DNA of 64,000 nt, taken from contig CAWHBM010000001.1 of assembly GCA_963827725.1 (NCBI GenBank), positions 1,240,001-1,304,000 on the forward strand, given 5' to 3'. Of this stretch, positions 52,188-60,809 are shown piece by piece. A program made the translations under genes and the position numbers. Origin of the DNA: VAXT01 sp963827725 (GTDB lineage Bacteria > Actinomycetota > Thermoleophilia > Gaiellales > Gaiellaceae). Each line of letters starts with the position of its first letter. Position 1 is the first letter of the stretch. The notes under the pieces were generated by a model. That model did not search any database and was not told the DNA's origin. It was given only the letters and a program-made list of their open reading frames with translations.

Positions 52188-52214
52188 TCGGGGCGCAGGT
52201 AGCATGTCGAGACC

Positions 52215-52445
52215 GTGATCTATCCACGCATCGACCAGCTGCTCGAAAACGTCAACGAGCGCTACGCGTTGGTGATCGTCGCCGCCAAGCGCGCGCGGCA
52301 GATCAACAACTACCACCACCAGCTCGGCGAGGGCACGTTCGACGACAACCCGCCGCCGCTCGTGGAATCGCGCTCCAAGAACTACTTGACGATGGCCCTC
52401 GAGGAAATCGCCGAGGGCAAGATTAAGTACTCGTACCGGGCCTAG
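52215..52445 (+). CDS. rpoZ: RNA polymerase omega subunit
   Basis: A 76-residue omega protein that helps assemble RNA polymerase by holding the beta' subunit. Seen: YPRIDQLLENVNERYALVIV, AAKRARQINNYHHQLGEG and NYLTMALEEIAEGKIKY. It starts at GTG 52215. A hairpin terminator follows 22 bp after the stop. Its position between gmk and coaBC is the common one. Confidence 0.96.
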   Translation: MIYPRIDQLLENVNERYALVIVAAKRARQINNYHHQLGEGTFDDNPPPLVESRSKNYLTMALEEIAEGKIKYSYRA

Positions 52446-52466
52446 CGGCCCGATACGTCGTACTTT

Positions 52467-52493
52467 CACGAGGGAACCCCTGGTTCCCTCGTG
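52467..52493 (+). terminator. hairpin terminator after rpoZ
   Basis: A perfect 12-bp stem CACGAGGGAACC / GGTTCCCTCGTG with a short CCT loop, 22 bp after the rpoZ stop. The following 220 bp up to 52713 contain no recognisable gene. Confidence 0.8.
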
Positions 52494-52713
52494 GGCTCCC
52501 TCCTTGCGAACCGTGGTCTTGGTGTAAGCCTGGCTTGGGCCGATGACTGGGTGCTCGATTCTTCTGGCACCCGCTTGGTTTATGGGCCTCCCGCCGGGCA
52601 GAGCCCGGCTCCGGCGACGGATCGCTTGATGTTCTCTCCCGTCGTCTCTCTAGTCGTCTCGAGCGATCCCGGCGCCGACTACGCCTCTCGCCGAATGACG
52701 CACCAGGGACAAC

Positions 52714-53190
52714 CTAGCTCGACTCCTCGCTGTCAGACCGAGCGGATACGAATGAAGTCTCGGTGCCAAGGCGGAAGACTGGGTGCCGGTGCGCCTCTTC
52801 GGCGAACTTCTCGAGGGGCGCGTTTCTCTTCGAATCGAAGAACGGCGCGGTGACCGGCGTCGAGCGAAGATAGGCCCGCAGAACCGAAGCCGCCCGTTCC
52901 GGCCCGACCTCCTCGACGCGCACGCGTTCTGTCCTCAGCGCGCGAGTCAGCTCGACCCAGCCCGCCGCCCGGGCGTTTTTGACCCATTGCCGCTCGCCGT
53001 ACGGCGCGACGAGCCAGCGCTCACCCTCGAGGAATACGAGCGAGACAGGAGTCGAGTAGCGCTTTCCGCTCCTCCGTCCGACGACCGTGAGGACGTGCGT
53101 GCGTTTACCCGCGAGGCCCAGCCGAGCAAGTGGCCGGATGAGGAGGTTGAGGAGTCGCCGGAGAGGGCGCCTGCGGTACGAGGCGGGCAT
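52714..53190 (-). CDS. deazaflavin (F420)-dependent nitroreductase-like protein
   Basis: A 158-residue member of the DDN/DUF385 split-barrel family. Seen: RLLNLLIRPLARLGLAGKRT, HVLTVVGRRSGKRYSTPVSL (cofactor phosphate region), WLVAPYGERQWVKNARAAGW, and VLRAYLRSTPVTAPFFD. Family members use reduced coenzyme F420 to reduce quinones or nitro compounds, which implies F420 in this organism. It is divergent from coaBC, with 50 bp between starts. Confidence 0.88.
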   Translation of the reverse strand: MPASYRRRPLRRLLNLLIRPLARLGLAGKRTHVLTVVGRRSGKRYSTPVSLVFLEGERWLVAPYGERQWVKNARAAGWVELTRALRTERVRVEEVGPERAASVLRAYLRSTPVTAPFFDSKRNAPLEKFAEEAHRHPVFRLGTETSFVSARSDSEESS

Positions 53191-53240
53191 GGGAGGCCAA
53201 TTTTCACAAGCAGCCTTGTGGGAGTGGGCAGAATGTACGG

Positions 53241-54394
53241 ATGGCTCGGGTCCTGCTTGGCGTTACCGGCGGCATTGCCGCCTACAAGGCTTGTGAGCTG
53301 ACACGGCTGCTCGTGCAGGCGGAGCACGACGTGGTTCCGCTCGTCACTCGCGGCGCCGACCGGTTCGTGCGCCGGGAGACATTCGCTGCGCTTGCGCGGC
53401 GACCCGCGAAAGAAGATCTGTATCCGCATCTGACGCGTGCCGACCTGCTCGTGATCGCACCGCTGACGGCGAACACGATGGCCAAGCTGGCCTACGGGCT
53501 TGCCGACGACGTGCTGACCGAGGCCGCGCTCGCCCACCGGGGGCCGGTGCTCGTCGCGCCCGCGATGAACCCGCGGATGTGGGCTCACCCGGCGACCCAG
53601 GCGAACGCTGCAACCTTGAGGGAGCGCGGCGTCGAGCTGATCGGCCCGGACGAGGGCGAGACCGCCGAGGGCGAGCTCGGGGTGGGGCGGATGTCCGAGC
53701 CCGAGGAGATCTTCGAGCGCATCCAGGAGCTGCTCGGTGCCCGCAACGGGACGCTGTCGGGCAAGAGTGTGCTCGTGAGCGCCGGAGGCACCCGAGAGCC
53801 GCTCGACGCCGTCCGCTTCGTCGGCAACCGCTCGTCGGGCCGGATGGGCGTCGCCCTCGCCGACGAGGCGCGCAGGCGCGGGGCCGAGGTCACCCTGATC
53901 GCTTCGAACCTCGCGGTCGCGGCGCCGGAAGGCATCGAGGTCGTCGACGCGCCGACCGCAGCGGACGTCGAGCAGGCTGTTACGGCCAGGGCTGAGGCCG
54001 ACATCGTCCTCATGGCCGCGGCCGTTTCGGACTACCGGCCGCTGAAAACCGAAGCGGCCAAGCGTCCGAAAGACGGGAACGCGTGGACGATCGAGCTCGA
54101 GCCGACTCTGGACGTGCTCCGAGAGCTCGGTGAGCAGCGCACGAACGGCCAGGTGCTCGTCGGCTTCGCGGCCGAGACCGGCGAGAATGGGCTCGAGCGC
54201 GCGCGTGAGAAGCTGAGCGGGAAGCAAGTGGACCTGATCGTCTACAACGACGTAGCTCGGGAGGACGTGGGCTTCGACGCGAGCCGACAACGAGGTCGTG
54301 CATCCTCTCGAGCCAGGGCGAGCGCCGCGTGGACAAAGCGCCGAAGGAAGAGATCGCCGCCGCCATCCTCGACGAAGTCGAGCGGCTCGTCTGA
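53241..54394 (+). CDS. coaBC: bifunctional CoaBC (PPC decarboxylase / PPC synthetase), frameshifted
   Basis: Makes 4'-phosphopantetheine from phosphopantothenate in CoA synthesis. The CoaC half (1-175) has LLGVTGGIAAYKACELTRLL, LVIAPLTANTMAKLAYGLAD and VAPAMNPRMWAHPATQAN. The CoaB half has VLVSAGGTREPLDAVRFVGN, NRSSGRMGVALADEA, MAAAVSDYRPL and VGFAAETGENGLERAREKL. After VGFDAS the frame moves twice (about 54282-54285 and at 54301, each one extra base) and ends GERRVDKAPKEEIAAAILDE with TGA 54392-54394. An essential gene, so both shifts are probably sequence errors. Confidence 0.93.
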
Positions 54395-55354
54395 TGCAGG
54401 AAGAGCGCGCAGCCCCGACCACCCAGTCGGCCGAGGTCATCCGCCGGCTCGCCGAGAACCTGGCCAAGGTCGTGCACGCGCCCGCGGAGACACTCCGCCT
54501 GGCCGTTCTCTGCCTCGATCAGCGAGGGCCACATGATCATCGAGGACTTCCCGGGAGTGGGGAAGACGATGCTCGCGAAGTCCGTCGCGCGCTCCCTCGA
54601 CTGCTCCTTCTCGCGCCTCCAGTTCACGCCCGACCTCCTGCCCTCGGACGTGACCGGCGTGAACGTCTTCAACCAGCGCTCGAACGAGTTCGAGTTCCGT
54701 CCCGGCCCGATCTTCGCGAACCTTCTCCTCGTCGACGAGATCAACCGCGCTCCTCCGAAAACGCAGGCGGCGCTGCTCGAGTGCATGCAGGAGAACCAGG
54801 TCACGATCGACGGCGTCAGCTACGCGCTCGGCCGCCCGTTCATGGTCATGGCGACCCAGAACCCGATCGAGTACGAGGGCACCTATCCGTTGCCCGAGGC
54901 GCAGCTCGACCGCTTCACGATGGAGCTCGACATCGGCTATCCGACGCCGGCGGCGGAAGCGCAGATGCTTTCCGAGCAGACGAGCGATCCGCCGCTCGAC
55001 GACCTCGAGCCGGTGACGAATGCGACCGGGATCGTCGAGGTGATCGACGAAGCGACCCGCGTCTTCGTCGAGGAGAGCCTGCATCGCTACGTCGTGGCCC
55101 TCGTTCGCCAGACCCGGGAAGACCCGCGGCTCTATCTCGGCGCCAGCCCCCGGGCCGGGATTGCGCTCCTGCGAGTGTCGAAGGCGCGCGCGCTCGCGGA
55201 CGGGCGCGAGTACGTCCTCCCGGAAGACGTGCAGGCCGTGGCTGCGCCCGTCCTCGCGCACCGGCTCATCCTCGGGCCCGAGGCGCGGGCGAGCGGAACG
55301 CCTCCGAGGGAGCTCGTGCGCGAAGCTGTCGAGCGCACGGCAGTTCCGACCTAG
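54394..55354 (+). CDS. MoxR-family AAA+ ATPase, frameshifted near start
   Basis: A MoxR-type chaperone ATPase, usually paired with DUF58 proteins. ATG 54394 overlaps the coaBC stop. After HAPAETLRLAVLCL one extra base near 54515-54520 shifts the frame to SEGHMIIEDFPGVGKTMLAK (Walker A). The rest is intact: FTPDLLPSDVTGVNVFNQ, GPIFANLLLVDEINRAPPKT (Walker B), MEN-type MQENQVTIDG, VMATQNPIEYEGTYPLPEAQ (sensor 1) and YLGASPRAGIALLRVSKARA (sensor 2). The stop TAG overlaps the DUF58 GTG. Confidence 0.92.
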
Positions 55355-56562
55355 TGCTGACCGATCGTGGCCGGCTCGTTCTGGCGCTGGCCGCCGGGAT
55401 CTACCTCGTCGCCTGGGGTTTCGGCTCCCGCTCGCTCTACCCCGTCGCGATCGGGCTCGCCCTGGCGGCTCTGGGAGCCAAGCTCTGGGTCATGGCCTCC
55501 CGGCAGCCCGTCACGCTTCGGCGCTCGCTGGGGCGGCAGGAGCATGTGGAGGGAAACGACGTCACGGTCGGGCTCGAGGCGCAGGCCCTCCGATACCCTG
55601 GCCCGCGCTCGCTCGAGGTCGTCGAGCGTGCCGGGCGCCTCGGCGAGCGACGCGTTCGGCTGGCGCGGCACGGACGGACACTCCTCGCGCGCTACGTGCT
55701 GGCGGGCGTCCCGCGTGGCCGGTACCGCTTCGAGGCGGTCCGGGCGATCTTCGAGGACCCGTTCGGGCTCGCCAAGGCCGAGTCGCAGCTCGGAGCCGAG
55801 TCGGCGCTTCTCGTCTACCCGAGGCTCGTCGAGCTCGACCGTGTCTTCACGCAGGCCACGGGGCTGAGCCAGGCGGGCGGGAAGATGCTGCTTCGCCGCA
55901 CGGCCGGGTTCGACCTGCACAGCGTGCGGGAGCATCAGCAAGGCGAGTCCCTGCACAAGGTGCACTGGCGGTCGACCGCAAAGCGCGGCATCCTCATGGT
56001 CAAGGAGCTCGAGGACACTCCCCATGACGAGGTAGCCGTCCTGTTGGACGCAGACGGGCGATCGGTCGTCGGTGACTCGTTCGACGTCCAGGTCCGCGCG
56101 GCGGGCTCGATCCTTCTCGCGCACGTGATGCGGAACCGGCGCTCGGGGCTGACCGTCACGACATCGCCGCCCGAGACGTGTCACGTGGCGTCGTTCGACG
56201 GCGATTGGCCGCTCGCGCTCGAGTTGCTTGCAGCGGCCGAGCCCAACGGCAGCGATGCCCTCACCCGCTTCCTGGGCCGAGACGGCTCTCCCGCAGTTCA
56301 CGCGACGGAGCTCGTCGCTGTCACCTCGGCTCTGGACGCGACCCTGGCCGATGCGCTCCTGGAGCGCTCCCTCGCACGGAAGCCGACCGCCCTCGTCCTC
56401 GTCGAGGCCGCGAGCTTCCGGTCGGGAGGAGCACCCCCACGGAAGGATCCCGCGCTGCTCAAGCTCCAGGCGGGAGGCGTCCCCGTCGCCATCCTGCGCA
56501 GCGGAGACGATCTCGCCGCCAAGCTCAGCGGCTTCGAGGAGGTGTTTCCGGCCCATGGTTAG
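55354..56562 (+). CDS. DUF58 domain membrane protein
   Basis: A 402-residue protein from GTG 55354: two N-terminal helices (LVLALAAGIYLVAWGFG, LYPVAIGLALAALGAKLWVM), a beta-rich region, and the DUF58 core (LLRRTAGFDLHSVREHQQGE, SLHKVHWRSTAKRGILMVKE). A vWA-like end with EVAVLLDADGRSVVGDSFDV follows. DUF58 genes beside MoxR and a transglutaminase form a widespread set of unknown function tied to the cell envelope. It overlaps the next gene by 8 bp. Confidence 0.9.
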   Translation: MLTDRGRLVLALAAGIYLVAWGFGSRSLYPVAIGLALAALGAKLWVMASRQPVTLRRSLGRQEHVEGNDVTVGLEAQALRYPGPRSLEVVERAGRLGERRVRLARHGRTLLARYVLAGVPRGRYRFEAVRAIFEDPFGLAKAESQLGAESALLVYPRLVELDRVFTQATGLSQAGGKMLLRRTAGFDLHSVREHQQGESLHKVHWRSTAKRGILMVKELEDTPHDEVAVLLDADGRSVVGDSFDVQVRAAGSILLAHVMRNRRSGLTVTTSPPETCHVASFDGDWPLALELLAAAEPNGSDALTRFLGRDGSPAVHATELVAVTSALDATLADALLERSLARKPTALVLVEAASFRSGGAPPRKDPALLKLQAGGVPVAILRSGDDLAAKLSGFEEVFPAHG

Positions 56563-58811
56563 GACGATCTGCTTCTCGGCCGCCCTCGGAGCCCTCGTTG
56601 CCTTGAACTGGGCGCGTCTCGAGCAACCGCGCCCCAGCGTCGGCCCGCTCCTGCTCATGATCGCCCTCGCGATCGCCCCGGCTCTCCTGCCCCGGACGCG
56701 ATGGCGGCTCGCGGGAGCCGCAGCCGCGCTGTTCGTTGCTGCGCCGATCGCGCTCGAAGTTTCGCGGCCGTATGCGATCGGGAAGCTCTCGAGCCGGGCG
56801 GGGCGTGGGTTCCTCGACTTCTACGACGTGCTCGTGCCCTTCGATCCCACGGCGCATCCACTCATGCACGACGTGTTGTTGCTGGCGGTCTTCGTCTTCA
56901 CAGCGCTCGGCGCGCTGGCGATCGCCTCGCGTCGTCCGCTCGCAGCGAGCATCGTCCTCGTCGCAGGCGCGGGCTGGCCTGCCACGATCCTTCCCGGGAA
57001 GGACGACCTCGCCCGAGGCGCGTTGCTCCTCATCGCCGCGCTCGCCCTCGTCGCGTGGCTTCGACCCGGAGCGCGCCGTGCACCTCCGCAGATCCTCGCC
57101 GGGACAGGCCTCGTGATCGTCGCCCTGATCGCCTCCAGCTCCGGCGCGGTGGCAAAGAGCCAGTTCCTCCAGTGGCAGAACTGGGAGGTGTCGCGGAACG
57201 TCGGGGATTCCGTCAGCGTCGAGTACATCTGGCGAGCGAACTACGACGGGATCACGTGGCCGCGCAAGCGCACGAAAGTCTTCACCGTCCGCGCATCGGA
57301 GCGCTCCACCTACTGGCGCGCGACGACGCTGGATGCGTTCACCGTCGATGTTTGGGACGAGGATCTGATCCTGAATTCCTCGTCCGATTCGAACCTCGTC
57401 GACCTCTCCCAAAGCGATCCGCTCTTGCCGGAGAGCGCGCGTGACCCCAAGCTGTGGAGCCGTGCCGACGTCAAGATCGACGCCCTACGCGATTTCCGTC
57501 TCGTCGGGCCGCCTCAGCCTGTCCGGTACGAACCGCGGTCGGTCGGGGCGATCCAGTTGGCGGAGGGAGGCGTGGCGTTCGTCGCCAGCCCGCTTACCCC
57601 AGGGGACGAATACACGGTCTGGGGCCACACCCCTCAACCCAAACCCAGCCAGTTGGCTCTCTCTCCGGCGGACTATCCGGTCGAGATCGTGTTCGCGGGC
57701 GGGTATCTCGGCCGCGGCCGGGGAGGGGTGGTGCCGCCGTTCGGCACGCCTGAGCACACCAGCTGGGTCCGGGACTACTTCACGAACGATTCCCAAGGCG
57801 TCCGCTACCGACCGCTCTACGACACCGCGCAGCGGATTGCCGGGAAGGCGACGAACCCGTACGCAGCGGCGGTCGCCATCGAGGCGTGGCTCCGCTCGAG
57901 CGGTGGCTTCACGTATGACGAGCAGCCGCCTCAAACCCGAGGAGTCGCACCTCTCGTCGGCTTCGTGACGCGAACGAAAGCCGGGTACTGCCAGCACTTT
58001 GCGGGTGCCATGGCTCTCATGCTCCGCTACATGGGCATCCCCGCACGCGTCGCCGCCGGTTTCACGAGTGGCCGCTACGACAAGGAGGCCGGGACCTGGA
58101 CGGTCAACGACCGGGAGGCGCACACGTGGGTCGAAGTGTGGTTCAAGGGCTACGGTTGGCTGCCGTTCGACCCGACACCGAGTCGCGGGACGCTCGGTGG
58201 GCCGTATACGAGCTCCTCGATGTCGTTCGACGCGACCGGGGCGGTGAAGGTGCTGGCGGACAGCGCCCTTGCCGGCCGGAGCCTCCTTCGCTTCTCGCTG
58301 GGCAGTCTCGGCAGGGAGGCGCTGGCCGACCCCGGAAACTCCGGCGGAGCCGCGGCCGGACCGGGGAGGAGCAGGGGCGTCCGGCAGCGAGGGGAGAGTC
58401 GGGATCGTCCCGATCCTTCTCGTCGTCGGGCTTGCCGCGATCCTTCTCTTCGTCGTCGCAAAAGTGGTGTTTCGACGAGTCCGGCTCCTGGCCACAGACC
58501 CCCGCCAGATCGCAGCGGCCTGTCGCCGGGAGGTCGTGGACTTCCTGGAGGACCAGCGGATCGACGTTCCGCGCAGCATTGGCCCGCGTGAGCTCGGCGG
58601 GCTCCTCTCGAAGAGGGTGGGCGTCGAGGCGAGCGGCTTCGCAACGGCGGTCGGCCTGGCGCGCTTCGGACCGGCTTCTTCCGCGCCGAGGGCTGCCCAG
58701 GAGGCGCGGAGCGAGCTGCGAACCGTGCGCCGGCGCCTGCGTACAGGCGCTTCCGCTCGGCCGCCGGGTGCGCGGGGCGCTCTCCGTCCGCTCGCTCCTG
58801 TCGTGACGTGA
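56555..58811 (+). CDS. membrane transglutaminase-like protein with DUF4129-type tail, frameshifted
   Basis: Third gene of the MoxR-DUF58 set, from ATG 56555. Five or more N-terminal helices (to about residue 200) are followed by an extracellular part. The transglutaminase core has RTKAGYCQHFAGAMALMLRY with the Cys, REAHTWVEVWFKGYGWLPFD with His and Asp, and GIPARVAAGFTSGRYD. After ADPGNSGGAAAGPG the frame shifts at about 58361-58368 to GASGSEGRVGIVPILL. A last helix (LLVVGLAAILLFVVAKVVF) and a cytoplasmic tail follow, ending at 58811. The unit resembles TgpA-type envelope proteins. Confidence 0.88.
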
Positions 58812-59477
58812 ACGCGATCGTGATGGCGGCGGGCGACGGCACGCGGCTGCGGCCGATCACCGAGCTCTGGCCGAAGCCGATCCTGCCGATCGACGGGAGA
58901 GCCGGTAATCGCGACCTTGCTCGGACAGCTCGCCGAGGGAGGGCCTCGGGCCGGTGACCGTCGTCACGGGATACCTCGCTGAGCAGGTCGAGGAGCTCCT
59001 CGACGGGTTCGAGGTCCGCTTCGCGCGTCAGCCCGAGCCGAACGGCTCGGCGGATGCGGTCGCGCGGGCGCTCGCCGGCGGTGCAACGCTGCCGGCCGTC
59101 ATCAGCGCAGCGGACTCCGTCTTTCGCGCCGGAGACCTGGCCAGGTTCGCGGAGGGCTTTGCCGCTTCGGGCGCCGCGGGCGCGATTGCGTACTCCCGCG
59201 CGAGCGGCCCCGTCTCGATCCGTGTCGAGAATGGCCACGTGCGTCGCGTGGTCGACCCGGAGCCGGGAGAGCTGTCGCCGGCTCCACTCTGGGGGCTCGA
59301 CCGAGCGAGATCGGGCTCGACGGCCTGCCAGGCCCTCCGTTCGAGCTCGCCGTTGCGTTTCAGCGCGCGATCGACGCGGGAAAAACGATCTCGGCAGTCG
59401 AAATCGGACGGACGCGACATCTCACCACGCCCGTCGATCTCGTTCGCGAGAACTTCCCGTATCTTGGAGGGCCATGA
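58808..59477 (+). CDS. sugar-phosphate nucleotidyltransferase, three frameshifts
   Basis: Starts at GTG 58808 (NAIVMAAGDGTRLRPITELW, the nucleotide-binding signature, then PKPILPIDG). Three one-base shifts follow, near 58894-58900, 58941-58944 and 59291-59300, all in G-rich runs. Joined, the protein reads PVIATLLGQLAEGG, LGPVTVVTGYLAEQVEELLD, AVISAADSVFRAGDLARFAE, and ends IGRTRHLTTPVDLVRENFPY with TGA 59475-59477. It is about 222 residues, like short NTP_transferase (GalU/GCD1-type) proteins. The sugar is unknown. Three breaks could mean either poor sequence or decay. Confidence 0.8.
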
Positions 59478-59839
59478 GCGTCGAGGGTGAGAGCGAGACC
59501 TACGACCTCTTTCAGCAGGGCCGGGCGCACCTGAAGAAAGGCATGGCCGCGCAGGCCAGCGTCTCGCTGGAAAAGGCGAAGAAGCGGGAGCCGGACAAGG
59601 CATCCATTCGCGAGGCGCTCGGCATCGCGTACTTCCGCATGCAGCGCTACAAGGAGGCCGAGTCGGAGTTCCGGGCGATGCTGGACCTCTCGCCGGTCGA
59701 TGACTACGCCCACTACGGGCTGGCGCGGGCCCTGGAGAAGCTTGGCCGCAAGGACGAGGCCCGTGGTCACCTGAAGCTCGCGAAGTCCCTTCGCCCGGGC
59801 AGCGAGCATTACGCCGAGCGGCTGCGCGCTCTCGAGTGA
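59474..59839 (+). CDS. TPR-repeat protein
   Basis: A 121-residue protein from ATG 59474 (ATGA overlap with the previous gene). About three tetratricopeptide repeats: ETYDLFQQGRAHLKKGMAAQ, ASIREALGIAYFRMQRYKEA, and DYAHYGLARALEKLGRKDEA, ending LRPGSEHYAERLRALE. Such repeats mediate protein contacts; the partner is unknown. It overlaps dtd by 4 bp (GTGA). Confidence 0.88.
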   Translation: MSVEGESETYDLFQQGRAHLKKGMAAQASVSLEKAKKREPDKASIREALGIAYFRMQRYKEAESEFRAMLDLSPVDDYAHYGLARALEKLGRKDEARGHLKLAKSLRPGSEHYAERLRALE

Positions 59840-60270
59840 AAGCGGTCGTCCAGCGCGTGACCCAGGCGCGGGTCGTCGTCGCCCACGAGGTCGTGGGGGA
59901 GATCGGGCCGGGCCTCTGCGTCTTGCTCGGGATCGCGCGCGGAGACGACGCTCCGGACGCCGAACGGCTGGCCGCCCGCGTTGCGCAGCTCCGCATCTTC
60001 GAGAACGCGGAGGGGCGATTCGACGCGAGCCTCCTCGACATCGGCGGCGCAGCGCTCGTCGTCAGCCAGTTCACGCTGATCGCGGACACGTCGCAAGGCA
60101 ACCGCCCGAGCTTCAGCGACGCAGCCGAGCCTGAGGTCGCCGAACGGCTCTACCAGGACTTCTGCGCCGCGCTCGCGGGCCTCGGCGTCCCGGTCGAGAC
60201 AGGTGTTTTCGGAGCCCGGATGCGGGTCGAGCTTGCCAACGACGGCCCGGTCACGATCGTTCTCGACTGA
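59836..60270 (+). CDS. dtd: D-aminoacyl-tRNA deacylase
   Basis: Removes D-amino acids and glycine from mischarged tRNA. It has 144 residues from GTG 59836. Hallmarks: MKAVVQRVTQARVVV at the N-terminus, the catalytic SQFTLIADTSQGNRPSF and the cross-subunit NDGPVTIVLD at the C-terminus. Length is normal. It is the last gene before the rimP leader region. Confidence 0.96.
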   Translation: MKAVVQRVTQARVVVAHEVVGEIGPGLCVLLGIARGDDAPDAERLAARVAQLRIFENAEGRFDASLLDIGGAALVVSQFTLIADTSQGNRPSFSDAAEPEVAERLYQDFCAALAGLGVPVETGVFGARMRVELANDGPVTIVLD

Positions 60271-60300
60271 GCTCCTGCCTTGCTATTCTTGGTACCACCA

Positions 60301-60344
60301 CATTTCGAGCAGTTTGAAATGGGCGCGCCGCGCCCGTTTTTTTT
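60301..60344 (+). terminator. intrinsic terminator / possible attenuator before rimP
   Basis: A first weak stem CATTTC/GAAATG (60301-60321) abuts a GC-rich stem GGGCG/CGCCC (60321-60335) that is followed by eight T residues (60337-60344). This is the only hairpin with a full T run noted in the window. It ends 12 bp before the rimP ATG. It may simply end the dtd transcript or attenuate the rimP-nusA operon. Confidence 0.8.
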
Positions 60345-60356
60345 GAGGGGAGTCAG

Positions 60357-60809
60357 ATGCCGGATCTCTACGACAAGGAGCGGATGCTGTACCGCGAGGT
60401 TTCCTCGCGCGTCGAGCGCAGCCTGCCCGGCGTCGAGGTCCTGGCGGTCGAGCTCTCGGGCCCCGAGCGCTTCACCGTCTTCGTCGATCACCCGGACGGC
60501 GTCGACCACGCTCTCTGTGGGCGCGTGACTGAGGTCTTGCGGGGCTATCTGGACGAGTATTCGATCGACGTCTCATCGCCCGGCACCGAGCCGCCGCTGC
60601 GTCGGCGTCCGCACTTCGAGCGCGCCGTGGGTCAGACGGTTTCTCTCCGCACCGCTGATGCGATCGCGGGGCGCAAGAAGTTTCGCGGCGAGCTCGTCGA
60701 CGTAGGGGAGCGCTCACTGCGACTGGTTCCTGCGGACAAGGACGAGCCGGTCGAGATTCCCTACGAGGCGATCGTGCGCGGAAACGTGCTGGAGGAAGGA
60801 ACCGGATGA
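60357..60809 (+). CDS. rimP: ribosome maturation factor RimP
   Basis: Needed for 30S subunit maturation. It has 150 residues from ATG 60357 with GAGGGGAG upstream. Seen: EVLAVELSGPERFTVFVDHP, VTEVLRGYLDEYSIDVSSPG, EPPLRRRPHFERAVGQTVSL and RLVPADKDEPVEIPYEAIVR. The fold is two-domain with the usual SSPG turn. It is the first gene of rimP-nusA-ylxR-infB and overlaps nusA by 4 bp. Confidence 0.95.
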   Translation: MPDLYDKERMLYREVSSRVERSLPGVEVLAVELSGPERFTVFVDHPDGVDHALCGRVTEVLRGYLDEYSIDVSSPGTEPPLRRRPHFERAVGQTVSLRTADAIAGRKKFRGELVDVGERSLRLVPADKDEPVEIPYEAIVRGNVLEEGTG

